Assembly: GCA_002342805.1 (NCBI GenBank)
Contig: DDQW01000037.1
Location: forward strand, 1 to 16,999
Direction of reading: 5' to 3'
Length of the DNA: 16,999 bases
DNA from: Clostridiales bacterium UBA2432
GTDB lineage: Bacteria; Bacillota; Clostridia; Lachnospirales; Vallitaleaceae
Below, piece after piece: positions 1-7,450 of the stretch. Made by a program: the position numbers and the translations under genes. Each line of letters begins with the position of its first letter. Position 1 is the first letter of the stretch. A model generated the notes under the pieces. The model did not search any database and had not been told where the DNA came from. It saw only the letters and a list, made by a program, of their open reading frames with translations.

Positions 1-396
1 AATAAAAAACGCATCAAATATAATTCCCATGATGCTAATCTAAGCATGCTTGAAGGTGTGATGGCACGTGGCGATCGTAAAGTCGCTGATGTTATCGAAG
101 CTGCCTTTTTATCCGGTGCGAGTTTTGACGCATGGAGTGAACATTTTGACTTTGAACGCTGGCAAAAAGCTTTTGAAGCTTGTGATATTGATCCGGCCTT
201 CTACGCCAACCGACATCGAACTTTTGATGAAATCTTACCGTGGGACTTTATTGACATTGGTGTCACTCGTCAATTTTTGGAAAAAGAATATTTACGCAGT
301 ATGGAAGAAGTGGTAACACCAAACTGTATGGATAAATGTATGGCTTGTGGAGCAACATGCTTTAAGGGGGGAATCTGCTATGAAGATAAGAATTAA
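1..396 (+). CDS. C-terminal part of a TIGR03960-type B12-binding radical SAM protein (5' end outside window)
   Basis: The reading frame is open from base 1 and ends at TAA 394-396, so only about 131 C-terminal residues are visible; the cobalamin-binding and radical SAM domains would lie upstream of the window. Visible features are an FDAWSEHFDFERW-like stretch, the phrase LPWDFIDIGV, and a cysteine-rich tail (CMDKCMACGATC). These are typical of the C-terminus of the TIGR03960 family, which in Clostridia is normally encoded directly before a DUF2344 protein and RNase G, exactly as here. The last 17 bases overlap the next gene, which points to translational coupling. The biochemical role of the family is not established. 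Family assignment is from the tail and gene order, not from the catalytic domain. Confidence 0.75.
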   Translation, partial: NKKRIKYNSHDANLSMLEGVMARGDRKVADVIEAAFLSGASFDAWSEHFDFERWQKAFEACDIDPAFYANRHRTFDEILPWDFIDIGVTRQFLEKEYLRSMEEVVTPNCMDKCMACGATCFKGGICYEDKN

Positions 397-1087
397 GTTT
401 AAAAAATATGGATTGATGAAATTTATCGGTCATCTTGATTTTATGCGTGCTTGGCAAAAGTTTTTCCGCCAATCAGGGATTCCGATTGCATATTCTGAAG
501 GATTTAATCCCCATCAGGTTTTCTCCATTGCAGCCCCTCTTGCGGTGGGAACAACAGGTGATGGTGAATACTTAGACTTGAAACTAAGTGTCGAGTCTTA
601 CGATATGGACCAGTTAAAAAAGCAAATATCTGCAGCCTTACCCGAGGGCGTTGAACTTGTTGATGCAATCATCCTTCCGGAGAAGGCAAAGGCAGGAATG
701 GCCGCCTGCTATGCAGCCGACTATGTATTATCCCTCAGTGATGCATTAAAAGCCAAGATCAATGACGATGAGAAAATTGAAGCTTTCTTGTCCCAATCGT
801 CCATTGTCGTAAAAAAGAAAAATAAAAAAGGGAAAATCAATGATTTTGACCTTGCCCCGGGAATTTTTGCATATGAGGTAAGTGGAAAGAGTATTCGCTG
901 TCGTTTAGCTACCGGGTCATCTCTCAATATCAAACCTGAATTATTAATGGATGCTCTATTTGATTATATGGACCTTAGGCTTGAACAGTTTACGGACACT
1001 TTATTTTATTCCATTCATCGCATAGACATCTATCAAAGTACAGAACCCTTAAGGACCTTAATTGAGTTTGAACAAAATGAGGAGTAA
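380..1087 (+). CDS. DUF2344 / TIGR03936 family protein
   Basis: This 235-residue protein starts MKIRIKFKKYGLMKFIGHLD and contains AYSEGFNPHQVFSIAAPLAVG near residues 43-63, the usual hallmarks of TIGR03936/DUF2344. In many Clostridia the family occurs next to, or fused with, the upstream radical SAM protein, suggesting that the two act together, perhaps in RNA modification; this is inference. The ATG at 380 is preferred over an upstream alternative start at 347 because it follows the purine-rich ribosome-binding site AAGGGGGG and gives the family's normal N-terminus. It overlaps the previous gene by 17 bases and ends 2 bases before the RNase G start, so the three are probably translated from one mRNA. 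Function is unknown. Confidence 0.85.
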   Translation: MKIRIKFKKYGLMKFIGHLDFMRAWQKFFRQSGIPIAYSEGFNPHQVFSIAAPLAVGTTGDGEYLDLKLSVESYDMDQLKKQISAALPEGVELVDAIILPEKAKAGMAACYAADYVLSLSDALKAKINDDEKIEAFLSQSSIVVKKKNKKGKINDFDLAPGIFAYEVSGKSIRCRLATGSSLNIKPELLMDALFDYMDLRLEQFTDTLFYSIHRIDIYQSTEPLRTLIEFEQNEE

Positions 1088-1089
1088 GA

Positions 1090-2280
1090 ATGAATGAATT
1101 AGTCATTAGTCAAGGGGAAAATGCCATATATCTTGCATTACTCGATGAATTTCAAAGACTTATTGAGATAAAACCCTATTCTTTGAAGCAGACAGGAATG
1201 GTCGGATTTATTTTTCTAGGCATTGTCCGCAAAAAAATAAAAGGAATCCGTGCCTACTTTATAGACTTTGGTCAGGACAAAGATGGATATCTTCCCTTTA
1301 ATGAAGTCGAGCGCCCCTTAAGTATCGGCGAAACGGTTATGGTACAGATTACTAAAGACAGTTACCAGACCAAGGGTGCCAAGCTTACATCCTATATCAG
1401 TTTTAGTGGCGAATATGTTGTCTTGGTTACGGATTCGACAAAGATACATTTCTCATCAAAATTACCGGAAGACGCATGGACGAAAGACATGAAAAAAGAG
1501 CTCATTCAACTGCAAAAGACTTCCGAGCTTAACAAATGGGGAGTTATTGTTCGAACAAATGCCTATTCGATTGAATCTCAAAAAATACTCGACGAAGTGA
1601 AGGCTTTTTTGTCCACCTACGAGAGAATTTTGAAGATTCAAGCCTATCGCCCTTCAAAAACATGTATATTTGAGCCACAATCACAATGGTTAAAATATGT
1701 TCAGAACATGAACAAGTCAGACATTGCTCAAATTCATGTTGATCATAAAGAAACAAAGGATATTCTTGAAGACTATTTAACCTCAATAAATCAGCGGGAT
1801 AAAATTAAGCTTGATTTTGTTGAAGGGGATTTGTTCTTGCGATATGACTTAGGGAAAAAAATACATAAAGCATTACTACGAAAAGTATGGTTATCTTCAG
1901 GAGCATCTATCATTATTGACCGAACGGAAGCTATGGTTGTTATTGATGTAAACTCTGATAAAAATGTCAGTAAGATCAACAGTTCTCGTAATATTTTCAA
2001 AATAAATTGTGAGGCTGCCAAGGAAATAAGTCGTCAAATTCGTCTTCGCAACCTATCCGGAATCATTATTATTGATTTTATTGATATGGATGATGACCAG
2101 CATAAGAAAAAACTGGTGCGATGCCTACAAGAATATTTAGAAGACGATCACATTCGAACCCATGTTCATGGAATGACGAGACTAGGTCTTATGGAATTGA
2201 CGCGAAAACGAGTGGAGCCTTGTCTGGAAGATTTGTTAAAAGAAAACGAGATAAGCCTTGACACAGCAAGCAAGCTGTGA
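1090..2280 (+). CDS. rng: Ribonuclease E/G family endoribonuclease
   Basis: This 396-residue protein has the RNase E/G architecture: an S1-like RNA-binding segment near residues 36-110 (FLGIVRKKIKGIRAYFIDFG), then an RNase-H-like catalytic part. Two metal-binding aspartates are visible at D286 (EAMVVIDVNS) and D329 (GIIIIDFIDM). Their spacing of 43 residues equals that of D303 and D346 in E. coli RNase E. The family cleaves single-stranded AU-rich RNA and matures rRNA and mRNA in the cytoplasm. After the TRKR motif there is one cysteine (EPCLEDLL) and no CPxCxG zinc-link motif, so tetramerisation as in RNase E is not supported. The gene starts 2 bases after the DUF2344 gene, and its last codons contain the promoter for rplU. 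Family assignment is firm; choosing RNase G over E rests on the short length. Confidence 0.93.
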   Translation: MNELVISQGENAIYLALLDEFQRLIEIKPYSLKQTGMVGFIFLGIVRKKIKGIRAYFIDFGQDKDGYLPFNEVERPLSIGETVMVQITKDSYQTKGAKLTSYISFSGEYVVLVTDSTKIHFSSKLPEDAWTKDMKKELIQLQKTSELNKWGVIVRTNAYSIESQKILDEVKAFLSTYERILKIQAYRPSKTCIFEPQSQWLKYVQNMNKSDIAQIHVDHKETKDILEDYLTSINQRDKIKLDFVEGDLFLRYDLGKKIHKALLRKVWLSSGASIIIDRTEAMVVIDVNSDKNVSKINSSRNIFKINCEAAKEISRQIRLRNLSGIIIIDFIDMDDDQHKKKLVRCLQEYLEDDHIRTHVHGMTRLGLMELTRKRVEPCLEDLLKENEISLDTASKL

Positions 2281-2286
2281 TAAAGT
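2258..2286 (+). promoter_or_regulatory. Sigma-A type promoter for the rplU operon, inside the end of rng
   Basis: A perfect -35 box TTGACA (2258-2263) is followed after 17 bases by TAAAGT (2281-2286). The -35 lies in the last codons of the RNase G gene and the -10 begins one base after its stop codon. Transcription would start near 2293, about 85 bases before rplU. Confidence 0.75.
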
Positions 2287-2376
2287 ATCTTAGTGGTATA
2301 CCGCGCGAATAGGTTATAAGTACTGTCTTTTGATAGTCACCGTTGTCGGCGAGTCTTAAAATGAGGAGGTGCCAAT
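2287..2376 (+). promoter_or_regulatory. Candidate ribosomal protein L21 leader (5' UTR of rplU)
   Basis: The roughly 85-base untranslated leader between the promoter and rplU contains a short hairpin, ACTGTC/GATAGT around a TTTT loop (2322-2337), flanked by CCG/CGG-rich segments that could pair outside it. Structured leaders before rplU are known in Firmicutes (the L21 leader family), where they are thought to sense free L21. The assignment rests on position and foldability, not on a model match. A strong Shine-Dalgarno GAGGAGGTG ends the leader. Confidence 0.5.
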
Positions 2377-2688
2377 ATGTACGCAATTATTACGACAGGT
2401 GGAAAACAATATAAAGTTGTTGAAGGCGAAGCAATTCGTGTAGAAAAGTTAGATGTAAATGAAGGTGATTCAATTACTTTTGATCAAGTATTACTTGTAT
2501 CTAACGACGGAGATGCTAAAGTCGGAAGTCCTTTTGTTTCAGATGCTAGTGTGTCAGGAACAGTAAAGGGAAATGGTAAAGCGAAAAAAATTACCGTTTT
2601 TAAATATAAGCCTAAAAAACACTACAGTAAAAAGCAAGGTCATAGACAACCCTATACTGAAGTTGTTATTGACAAAATCAATGCATAG
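2377..2688 (+). CDS. rplU: 50S ribosomal protein L21
   Basis: The 103-residue product starts MYAIITTGGKQYKV and ends KKHYSKKQGHRQPYTEVVI, the beginning and C-terminal signature of bacterial L21, at the family's normal length. L21 binds 23S rRNA in the large subunit and is important for assembly together with L20. The start has a strong ribosome-binding site, GAGGAGGTG, a few bases upstream. The gene is first in the rplU-prp-rpmA transcription unit, the standard Firmicutes arrangement, with its own promoter and leader upstream. Nothing unusual is seen. Confidence 0.98.
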   Translation: MYAIITTGGKQYKVVEGEAIRVEKLDVNEGDSITFDQVLLVSNDGDAKVGSPFVSDASVSGTVKGNGKAKKITVFKYKPKKHYSKKQGHRQPYTEVVIDKINA

Positions 2689-2696
2689 GTCATTCA

Positions 2697-3020
2697 ATGA
2701 TTAAAATTAAGATATTTACAAAGAATGCCAAAACGTGTGGCTATGAAATTTCAGGGCACGCAGGTTATGCAATTGAAGGAAAAGATATTGTATGTGCAGC
2801 TATTTCTGTATTAGGAATTAATACAGCCAATGCTATTGATGCATTGACCGAAACCCCGATTCAGGCGCAAGTCGAAGAATCCGGTTATTTAAAGGTCATG
2901 CTTACAACTACAATAGATAGTAAAGCCCAAGTGTTGCTTGATGCATTTTCGCTTGGCGCTCAAGAGATTTATAATGATTATGGTAAGACATATATACATG
3001 TTGAATTCGAGGAGGTGTAA
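2697..3020 (+). CDS. prp: Ribosomal-processing cysteine protease Prp
   Basis: This 107-residue protein belongs to the Prp (YsxB, DUF464) family. The catalytic pair is visible as H21 in ISGHAGYA and C33 in DIVCAAISVL. Prp removes the short N-terminal extension of ribosomal protein L27, which is necessary for ribosome function in Firmicutes. The substrate is encoded immediately downstream, 3 bases after the stop codon, and carries the expected cleavage sequence. The ribosome-binding site is weak (AGGT, 8 bases before the ATG), so translation may be coupled to rplU, whose stop is 8 bases away. Identification rests on the catalytic residues, the length and the rplU-prp-rpmA order. Confidence 0.95.
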   Translation: MIKIKIFTKNAKTCGYEISGHAGYAIEGKDIVCAAISVLGINTANAIDALTETPIQAQVEESGYLKVMLTTTIDSKAQVLLDAFSLGAQEIYNDYGKTYIHVEFEEV

Positions 3021-3023
3021 ACC

Positions 3024-3308
3024 ATGTTAAAGATGAATCTGCAATTATTCGCCCACAAAAAAGGGGTTGGATCAACAAAGAACGGTAGAGATTCTGAATC
3101 AAAAAGATTAGGTGCTAAGCGTGCTGACGGACAATTTGTTAAAGCCGGTAACATTCTTTTCAGACAACGTGGAACTAAAATTCATCCAGGTGAAAACGTA
3201 GGACGCGGTGGTGATGACACATTATTTGCTTTAATTGATGGTGTTGTTCGTTTTGAAAGAAAAGGTCGCGATAAGAAGCAATGTTCTGTATATTCTAAAG
3301 CGCAATAG
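3024..3308 (+). CDS. rpmA: 50S ribosomal protein L27, with cleavable N-terminal extension
   Basis: This 94-residue protein has the L27 core (HKKGVGSTKNGRDSESKRLG, then GNILFRQRGTKIHPGENVG). L27 reaches the peptidyl-transferase centre of the large subunit with its N-terminus. The product begins with a ten-residue extension, MLKMNLQLFA, directly before HKKG. It matches the Firmicutes-type Prp cleavage sequence, in which the protease cuts after the Ala to expose the functional N-terminus. The protease gene prp lies 3 bases upstream. A strong ribosome-binding site, GAGGAGGTG, overlaps the end of prp. A perfect hairpin terminator follows. Confidence 0.98.
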   Translation: MLKMNLQLFAHKKGVGSTKNGRDSESKRLGAKRADGQFVKAGNILFRQRGTKIHPGENVGRGGDDTLFALIDGVVRFERKGRDKKQCSVYSKAQ

Positions 3309-3319
3309 TAAATAATATA

Positions 3320-3354
3320 AAAGTTTCAAGTGAATCTCACTTGAAACTTTTTTT
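3320..3354 (+). terminator. Rho-independent terminator after rpmA
   Basis: A perfect 13-bp stem (3320-3332 with 3338-3350, core GTTTCAAGTG/CACTTGAAAC) closes a 5-base loop and runs into a T tract at 3348-3354. It ends the rplU-prp-rpmA unit. Confidence 0.92.
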
Positions 3355-3355
3355 G

Positions 3356-3364
3356 TGTTATAAT
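3356..3364 (+). promoter_or_regulatory. Extended -10 promoter candidate for obgE
   Basis: TGTTATAAT (3356-3364) is an exact extended -10 element (TGnTATAAT) located just after the rpmA terminator and about 50 bases before obgE. No good -35 lies at the right distance, which is common for extended -10 promoters. A second, weaker TATAAC lies at 3369-3374. Confidence 0.5.
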
Positions 3365-3416
3365 GTGTTATAACAAGTCAGAAGATATTTTATAGAGTAG
3401 AAATTGAGGAATGTAA

Positions 3417-4694
3417 ATGATATTTGTAGATCAAGCAAAAGTAAACATACAAAGCGGAAAAGGCGGCGATGGTTGTGTGAGTTTTCGTCGCGAAAAATAT
3501 ATACCCAACGGTGGCCCGGATGGTGGCGATGGTGGTAAAGGTGGCGATGTCATATTAGTCGTTGATGACAATATGAACACACTTTTTGATTATCGTCATG
3601 TCAAGCATTACAAAGCACAAAACGGACAGCCGGGAATGGGCAGTAATTGTCATGGAAAAGATGGCGAGGACCTTGTTTTAAGATTGCCAAAAGGAACCGT
3701 TGTCAAAGAAGCCGAGTCCGGCAAAGTTATTTGTGATATGACTGAAGATAATTCAAGAGTTGTTTTGTTAAATGGCGGACGTGGTGGTAAAGGGAATCAA
3801 CATTTTGCAACACCGACCATGCAGATTCCTAAGTACGCTCAACCCGGACAAAAAGCAAAAGAACTATGGTTGATTTTTGAATTAAAATCAATTGCAGATG
3901 TTGGACTCGTTGGTTTCCCTAATGTGGGTAAATCCACCTTGTTATCAAGAGTCTCCAATGCAAAGCCTAAAATTGCCAACTACCATTTCACAACGTTAAA
4001 CCCAAATCTAGGTGTGGTTGAATTATACGGGGATAGCTTTGTTATCGCCGATATTCCGGGAATTATTGAAGGCGCATCTGAAGGCGTTGGTTTAGGCCAT
4101 GAATTTTTGAAACACGTTGAACGAACAAAAGTCTTGCTTCATGTTGTTGATGTTGCGTCAACAGAGGGAAGAAATCCAAAAGAAGATATTCAGTTAATCT
4201 TAAATGAACTCGAAGCCTATAACCCAAAGTTATTAGATAAGCCACAAATCATTGCAGCCAATAAGATTGATGCAATGTTTGATGACGATAATTTAAATGA
4301 ACTCAAAGATCACTTTGAGGCCCAAAATATAAAAGTCTTTCCAATATCCGGTGTTACAGGATCCGGAATCAAAGAATTACTAAGCGAAGTGCATAAGATG
4401 TTGCAGGCACTTCCTAAAGAAACCTTTGTGTATGAACAAGAATTCTCATTTGAAGATACGCCGGAATATGAAGAGCCTATTAAGGTTTTTGTTAATGACG
4501 ATGGTAATTACGTTGTTGAAGGCCGAAAAATTGAACGTATGCTAGGTTATACCAATTTGGAAGATGAAAAAGGATTTATGTTTTTTCAGAATTTCTTGAA
4601 AGATCAAAAGATTCTTGATAGACTAGAAGAACTAGGAATTGAAGAAGGAGATACAGTTGTTATGTATGATCTCCAATTCGATTATTATAAGTAA
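3417..4694 (+). CDS. obgE: GTPase Obg (ribosome assembly / stress GTPase)
   Basis: This 425-residue protein has the complete Obg layout: the glycine-rich Obg fold at about residues 2-158 (GGDGCVSFRREK, GGPDGGDGGKGGDV), a GTPase domain at about 159-330, and the C-terminal OCT domain seen in Firmicutes at about 350-425. GTP-binding motifs are G1 at 166-174 (GFPNVGKST), G3 at 212-215 (DIPG) and G4 at 282-285 (NKID). Obg acts late in 50S subunit assembly and in the (p)ppGpp response. The start at 3417 follows GAGG and gives the conserved MIFVDQAKVNIQSGKGGDG start. It has its own promoter candidate and heads the group obgE-yhbY-nadD-yqeK-rsfS. All key residues are present. Confidence 0.98.
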   Translation: MIFVDQAKVNIQSGKGGDGCVSFRREKYIPNGGPDGGDGGKGGDVILVVDDNMNTLFDYRHVKHYKAQNGQPGMGSNCHGKDGEDLVLRLPKGTVVKEAESGKVICDMTEDNSRVVLLNGGRGGKGNQHFATPTMQIPKYAQPGQKAKELWLIFELKSIADVGLVGFPNVGKSTLLSRVSNAKPKIANYHFTTLNPNLGVVELYGDSFVIADIPGIIEGASEGVGLGHEFLKHVERTKVLLHVVDVASTEGRNPKEDIQLILNELEAYNPKLLDKPQIIAANKIDAMFDDDNLNELKDHFEAQNIKVFPISGVTGSGIKELLSEVHKMLQALPKETFVYEQEFSFEDTPEYEEPIKVFVNDDGNYVVEGRKIERMLGYTNLEDEKGFMFFQNFLKDQKILDRLEELGIEEGDTVVMYDLQFDYYK

Positions 4695-4708
4695 AAAGGA
4701 GAATTTAT

Positions 4709-5008
4709 TTGAATATTAATAGTAAACAACGCGCATACCTTAGAAAAGAAGCACATCATCTTGATTCAATATTACATATCGGAAAAAACGGAATCACTCC
4801 GGAGATTACTGAAGCGATCAATGAAGCGCTTGAAAAGCGTGAGCTCATCAAAGTCAATGTCTTGAAAAATTGCTTTGATGATCCTAAAGATCTAGCAGAA
4901 GTCATCGGTGAGCGTACACGTTCACTTGTGGTACAAGTTATGGGAAGACGTATAACCTTGTATCGAGAATCTCAAGATAACAAAACGATTGAACTTCCGA
5001 GAAAGTGA
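4709..5008 (+). CDS. yhbY: CRM-domain RNA-binding protein YhbY
   Basis: This 99-residue product is essentially a single CRM domain (KQRAYLRKEAHHLDSILHIGKNG, then GERTRSLVVQVMGRRITLYR), the YhbY/YqeI family, which associates with pre-50S ribosomal particles. The start is TTG at 4709, preceded by AAGGAG at a normal distance; no ATG nearby gives the conserved N-terminus, so the rare start codon is real. It lies 14 bases after obgE and 7 bases before nadD, in the usual Firmicutes order. A role in large-subunit assembly is consistent with the neighbouring Obg and RsfS genes. Confidence 0.93.
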   Translation: MNINSKQRAYLRKEAHHLDSILHIGKNGITPEITEAINEALEKRELIKVNVLKNCFDDPKDLAEVIGERTRSLVVQVMGRRITLYRESQDNKTIELPRK

Positions 5009-5015
5009 GTTGTCC

Positions 5016-5630
5016 ATGAATAAACAGATAGTTATAGCCGGAGGAACCTTTAATCCCATTCATAATGGTCACATCATTGCGCTACAAGCCTTATATGATT
5101 CCGGTCATTTTGATGAGATTTGGTTAATGCCCTCCGGGACGCCACCCTTTAAAAAAGACGAAAAAGAAAGTAAACAAAATCGACTAGAAATGTGTTTTTT
5201 AATACAAGAGCTATTAGATTATGTGTATGTCTCTGATTTAGAAATTTTATCGGATAAAGTGGCCTATAGCTATGATACATGGAAGCTTTTAAAGCAAAAA
5301 CATCCGGACGATACATTTTATTGGATGATTGGTGATGACCATGTATTTCAAATTGAGCAATGGAAGTACAGTAATGAATTGTTAAAGCATATTCCCTTTG
5401 CCCTGGTCAATCGTGGCGGGTTTGACCCAAAGGATGTTGAGAAACAGTGTGCTTTTCTTGAAGAAAAATATCATGCGGATTTTTTATCCGTATCTATGCC
5501 TAAAATCGAGATTTCTTCAACCATGCTTCGTGAGCGCGTAGAGAAAGGCCAATCCCTTATCGGCTATACTCCGGAATGCATTATTGATTATATCAATCGA
5601 CACCAATTATATGGAGGAATCGAATGCTAG
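5016..5630 (+). CDS. nadD: Nicotinate-nucleotide adenylyltransferase
   Basis: This 204-residue enzyme transfers AMP from ATP to nicotinate mononucleotide, giving deamido-NAD, a late step of NAD biosynthesis in the cytoplasm. The nucleotidyltransferase signature GGTFNPIHNGH is at residues 9-19 and the second ATP-binding motif ISSTMLRERV is near the C-terminus. The ATG at 5016 is chosen over an in-frame upstream alternative at 4989, because the latter would overlap yhbY and add residues before the conserved first strand (QIVIAGGTF). The 3' end overlaps yqeK by 7 bases, indicating coupled translation. Confidence 0.96.
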   Translation: MNKQIVIAGGTFNPIHNGHIIALQALYDSGHFDEIWLMPSGTPPFKKDEKESKQNRLEMCFLIQELLDYVYVSDLEILSDKVAYSYDTWKLLKQKHPDDTFYWMIGDDHVFQIEQWKYSNELLKHIPFALVNRGGFDPKDVEKQCAFLEEKYHADFLSVSMPKIEISSTMLRERVEKGQSLIGYTPECIIDYINRHQLYGGIEC

Positions 5631-6229
5631 AACATGATCAATACGAAAAATTACGTGAGAAACTCATTAAACGTCTTAAGAAAAAGCAATCAGAAAAACG
5701 ATTTATGCATACACTCAATGTTGAAAAAACGGCGATTGAATTGGCAAAAATACACGGTGCAGATGAAGTACGTGTTTCCTTGGCTGCCTTGTTACATGAC
5801 TATGCGAAAAACTATCCGACGGAAAAAAAAGAACGACTGTGTGAAAAATATTCAATCATACTCTCTGAACTTGAACACGAGAATATGGATTTAGCACATT
5901 CTAAGCTAGGAGCAGCCATAGCAAAAGCCAAGTATGATATTGAGGATGAGGATGTCATTAATGCCATCTTATTTCATACAACAGGACGTCCACATATGTC
6001 CTTAATTGAAAAGATTATCTATATATCCGATTTCATTGAACCGGGGCGAAAAGAATTTCCGGGACTGATTAAAGCTAGAAAATTGGCCTATGAAGATATA
6101 GACAAGAGTCTTATTAAAGTTCTCTTACTGTCCATTAATCATTTGGTTGATCAAGAAAAACCGATTGATCCGGTGACGGAACAAGCTTATGAATATTATT
6201 ATCAACGTTATAATGAAAAAGTTGTATAA
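5624..6229 (+). CDS. yqeK: HD-domain Ap4A hydrolase, YqeK family
   Basis: This 201-residue protein has the HD-domain metal ligands in order: H29 (RFMHTLNVE), H58-D59 (LLHDYAKN), and a downstream HTTGRPHMS followed by ISDFIEPGR. This is the YqeK family, which symmetrically hydrolyses diadenosine tetraphosphate (Ap4A) to two ADP. The start ATG follows a GGAGG site inside the end of nadD. In many Firmicutes a cell-wall LytR-CpsA-Psr gene lies between yqeK and rsfS; here rsfS follows after 21 bases with no such gene. Confidence 0.93.
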   Translation: MLEHDQYEKLREKLIKRLKKKQSEKRFMHTLNVEKTAIELAKIHGADEVRVSLAALLHDYAKNYPTEKKERLCEKYSIILSELEHENMDLAHSKLGAAIAKAKYDIEDEDVINAILFHTTGRPHMSLIEKIIYISDFIEPGRKEFPGLIKARKLAYEDIDKSLIKVLLLSINHLVDQEKPIDPVTEQAYEYYYQRYNEKVV

Positions 6230-6250
6230 GGTTAAGAAAGAAGGTAGACT

Positions 6251-6589
6251 ATGAATGAATTTTTAAAAAAAGCAGTACAAGCAATCGAAGATAAACAAGG
6301 ACAAGATATTCGTGTTATTGATATTCGTGATATATCTGTGCTTGCAGACTACTTTATTATTGCTCATGGTAAGAACACGCCACAGATTCAAGCGATTGTT
6401 GAAAATATCGATTTTGTTTTAAGTAAAGACGGACATGAACCCCTAAGCATTGAAGGCGGTCGTAACGGCGGTTGGAATCTTATGGATTATGGGCATACGA
6501 TTATTCACATCTTCGGTGTTCAAGAACGCTTATTCTATGATTTAGAACGCTTATGGGTCGATGGAAAGCCTGTTGTCGTAGAAGAGTAG
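6251..6589 (+). CDS. rsfS: Ribosomal silencing factor RsfS
   Basis: This 112-residue protein has the RsfS (YbeB/DUF143) core: DIRDISVLADYFIIAHGKN, IEGGRNGGWNLMDYG, and IHIFGVQERLFYDLERLW. RsfS binds ribosomal protein L14 and blocks subunit joining when nutrients are low. It is the last gene of the obgE group and is followed by a strong terminator. The start has AAGG upstream at a fair distance. Length and motifs are normal for the family. Confidence 0.95.
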   Translation: MNEFLKKAVQAIEDKQGQDIRVIDIRDISVLADYFIIAHGKNTPQIQAIVENIDFVLSKDGHEPLSIEGGRNGGWNLMDYGHTIIHIFGVQERLFYDLERLWVDGKPVVVEE

Positions 6590-6617
6590 AACAAGTATAC
6601 ATTTTAAAAAACGATAA

Positions 6618-6659
6618 AAAAAACTCCGAATATGCGTCGTGACGCATTCGGAGTTTTTT
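6618..6659. terminator. Bidirectional terminator between rsfS and lexA
   Basis: An inverted repeat with core ACTCCGAA/TTCGGAGT is flanked by an A run on the left (6618-6623) and a T run on the right (6654-6659), with a 2-base TA bulge in the left arm. Because both strands carry a U tract after the hairpin, it can stop transcription from rsfS (+) and from the convergent lexA (-). Confidence 0.9.
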
Positions 6660-6679
6660 GGTTTATAAAGGATAATCCT

Positions 6680-7297
6680 TTAATAGTTTCGGTATAAGCC
6701 GACAACTTTCCCAAGTATTTGAACTTCTTTAACATAAATGGGGGCCATGGAATCGTTTTCCGGCTGTAATCGGATGATATCTTTTTCTTTGAAAAAGGTC
6801 TTAACCGTTACCGAATCATCCAATAGTGCTACCACAATATCTCGATTAACCGCAGTATCTTGTTGGCGTACAATCAGCATATCGCTGTCAAAAATACCGG
6901 CATTAATCATGCTATCGCCTTGAACCTGAACCATGAAAAGGTTGACATCATTGCCTTTAATATAATCTGCCGGAATGGGGAAATAATCCTCAATATTCTC
7001 AGTAGCAAGCAGTGGTTCGCCTGCAGCGACTTTGCCGACGATGGGTATATTAATCATCTCATGTCGAATAGGCGTAAAACCGTCTTCCATAATTTCGATA
7101 GCTCTAGGTTTCGTCGGATCACGACGAATAAATCCTTTTTTTTCTAAGCGTTCAAGATGTCCATGAACAGTGGATGTGGATTTTAATCCGACAGCTTCAC
7201 AAATCTCGCGAACTGACGGTGGATACCCTTTATTTAATTGTTCGTTACGTATAAAATCTAATATTCTACGCTGTTTATCACTTAATGCGTCTGCCAT
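6680..7297 (-). CDS. lexA: SOS repressor LexA
   Basis: This 205-residue protein is a full LexA. The N-terminal winged helix-turn-helix (SVREICEAVGLKSTSTVHGHL) occupies about residues 28-47. The self-cleavage site is A92-G93 (KVAAGEPL). The catalytic serine is S129 (QGDSMINAG) and the lysine is K166 (DSVTVKTFF). On DNA damage RecA filaments stimulate self-cleavage and release the SOS genes. The start at 7297 is preceded by AAGGGGTG. The gene is divergent from a yneA-like gene, as in Bacillus subtilis. LexA-box-like sites in the shared intergenic region indicate autoregulation. Confidence 0.97.
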   Translation of the reverse strand: MADALSDKQRRILDFIRNEQLNKGYPPSVREICEAVGLKSTSTVHGHLERLEKKGFIRRDPTKPRAIEIMEDGFTPIRHEMINIPIVGKVAAGEPLLATENIEDYFPIPADYIKGNDVNLFMVQVQGDSMINAGIFDSDMLIVRQQDTAVNRDIVVALLDDSVTVKTFFKEKDIIRLQPENDSMAPIYVKEVQILGKVVGLYRNY

Positions 7298-7345
7298 TTC
7301 TTACACCCCTTAATCATTGTTTAGAATATATGTTCTTGCCTTTAC

Positions 7346-7374
7346 AGTATAGCATATTTTAGCCTTAGCATCAA
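7346..7374 (-). promoter_or_regulatory. lexA promoter
   Basis: Read on the minus strand, TTGATG (7374-7369) is followed after 17 bases by TATACT (7351-7346), about 50 bases before the lexA start codon. The LexA-box-like site at 7372-7385 overlaps its -35 element. Confidence 0.65.
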
Positions 7375-7385
7375 ACGTTTGTTCG
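7372..7385. promoter_or_regulatory. LexA box 1 (lexA operator)
   Basis: CAAACGTTTGTTCG fits CAAACNNNNGTTCG, one base from the Gram-positive consensus CGAACNNNNGTTCG. It overlaps the -35 element of the lexA promoter, so LexA binding would shut off its own gene. Confidence 0.8.
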
Positions 7386-7414
7386 TTTTTTTACGCTTTT
7401 TTTTGCAAAATCTA

Positions 7415-7443
7415 TTGACAACAAACACCTGTTCGTATATAAT
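7415..7443 (+). promoter_or_regulatory. Consensus promoter of the yneA-like gene
   Basis: TTGACA (7415-7420), a 17-base spacer and TATAAT (7438-7443) match the sigma-A consensus in every position. Such a strong promoter needs tight repression; a LexA-box-like site fills the spacer. Confidence 0.88.
7422..7435. promoter_or_regulatory. LexA box 2 (yneA-like operator, promoter spacer)
   Basis: CAAACACCTGTTCG lies exactly between the -35 and -10 of the consensus promoter, where bound repressor would block RNA polymerase. Confidence 0.82.
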
Positions 7444-7450
7444 TAAAACA

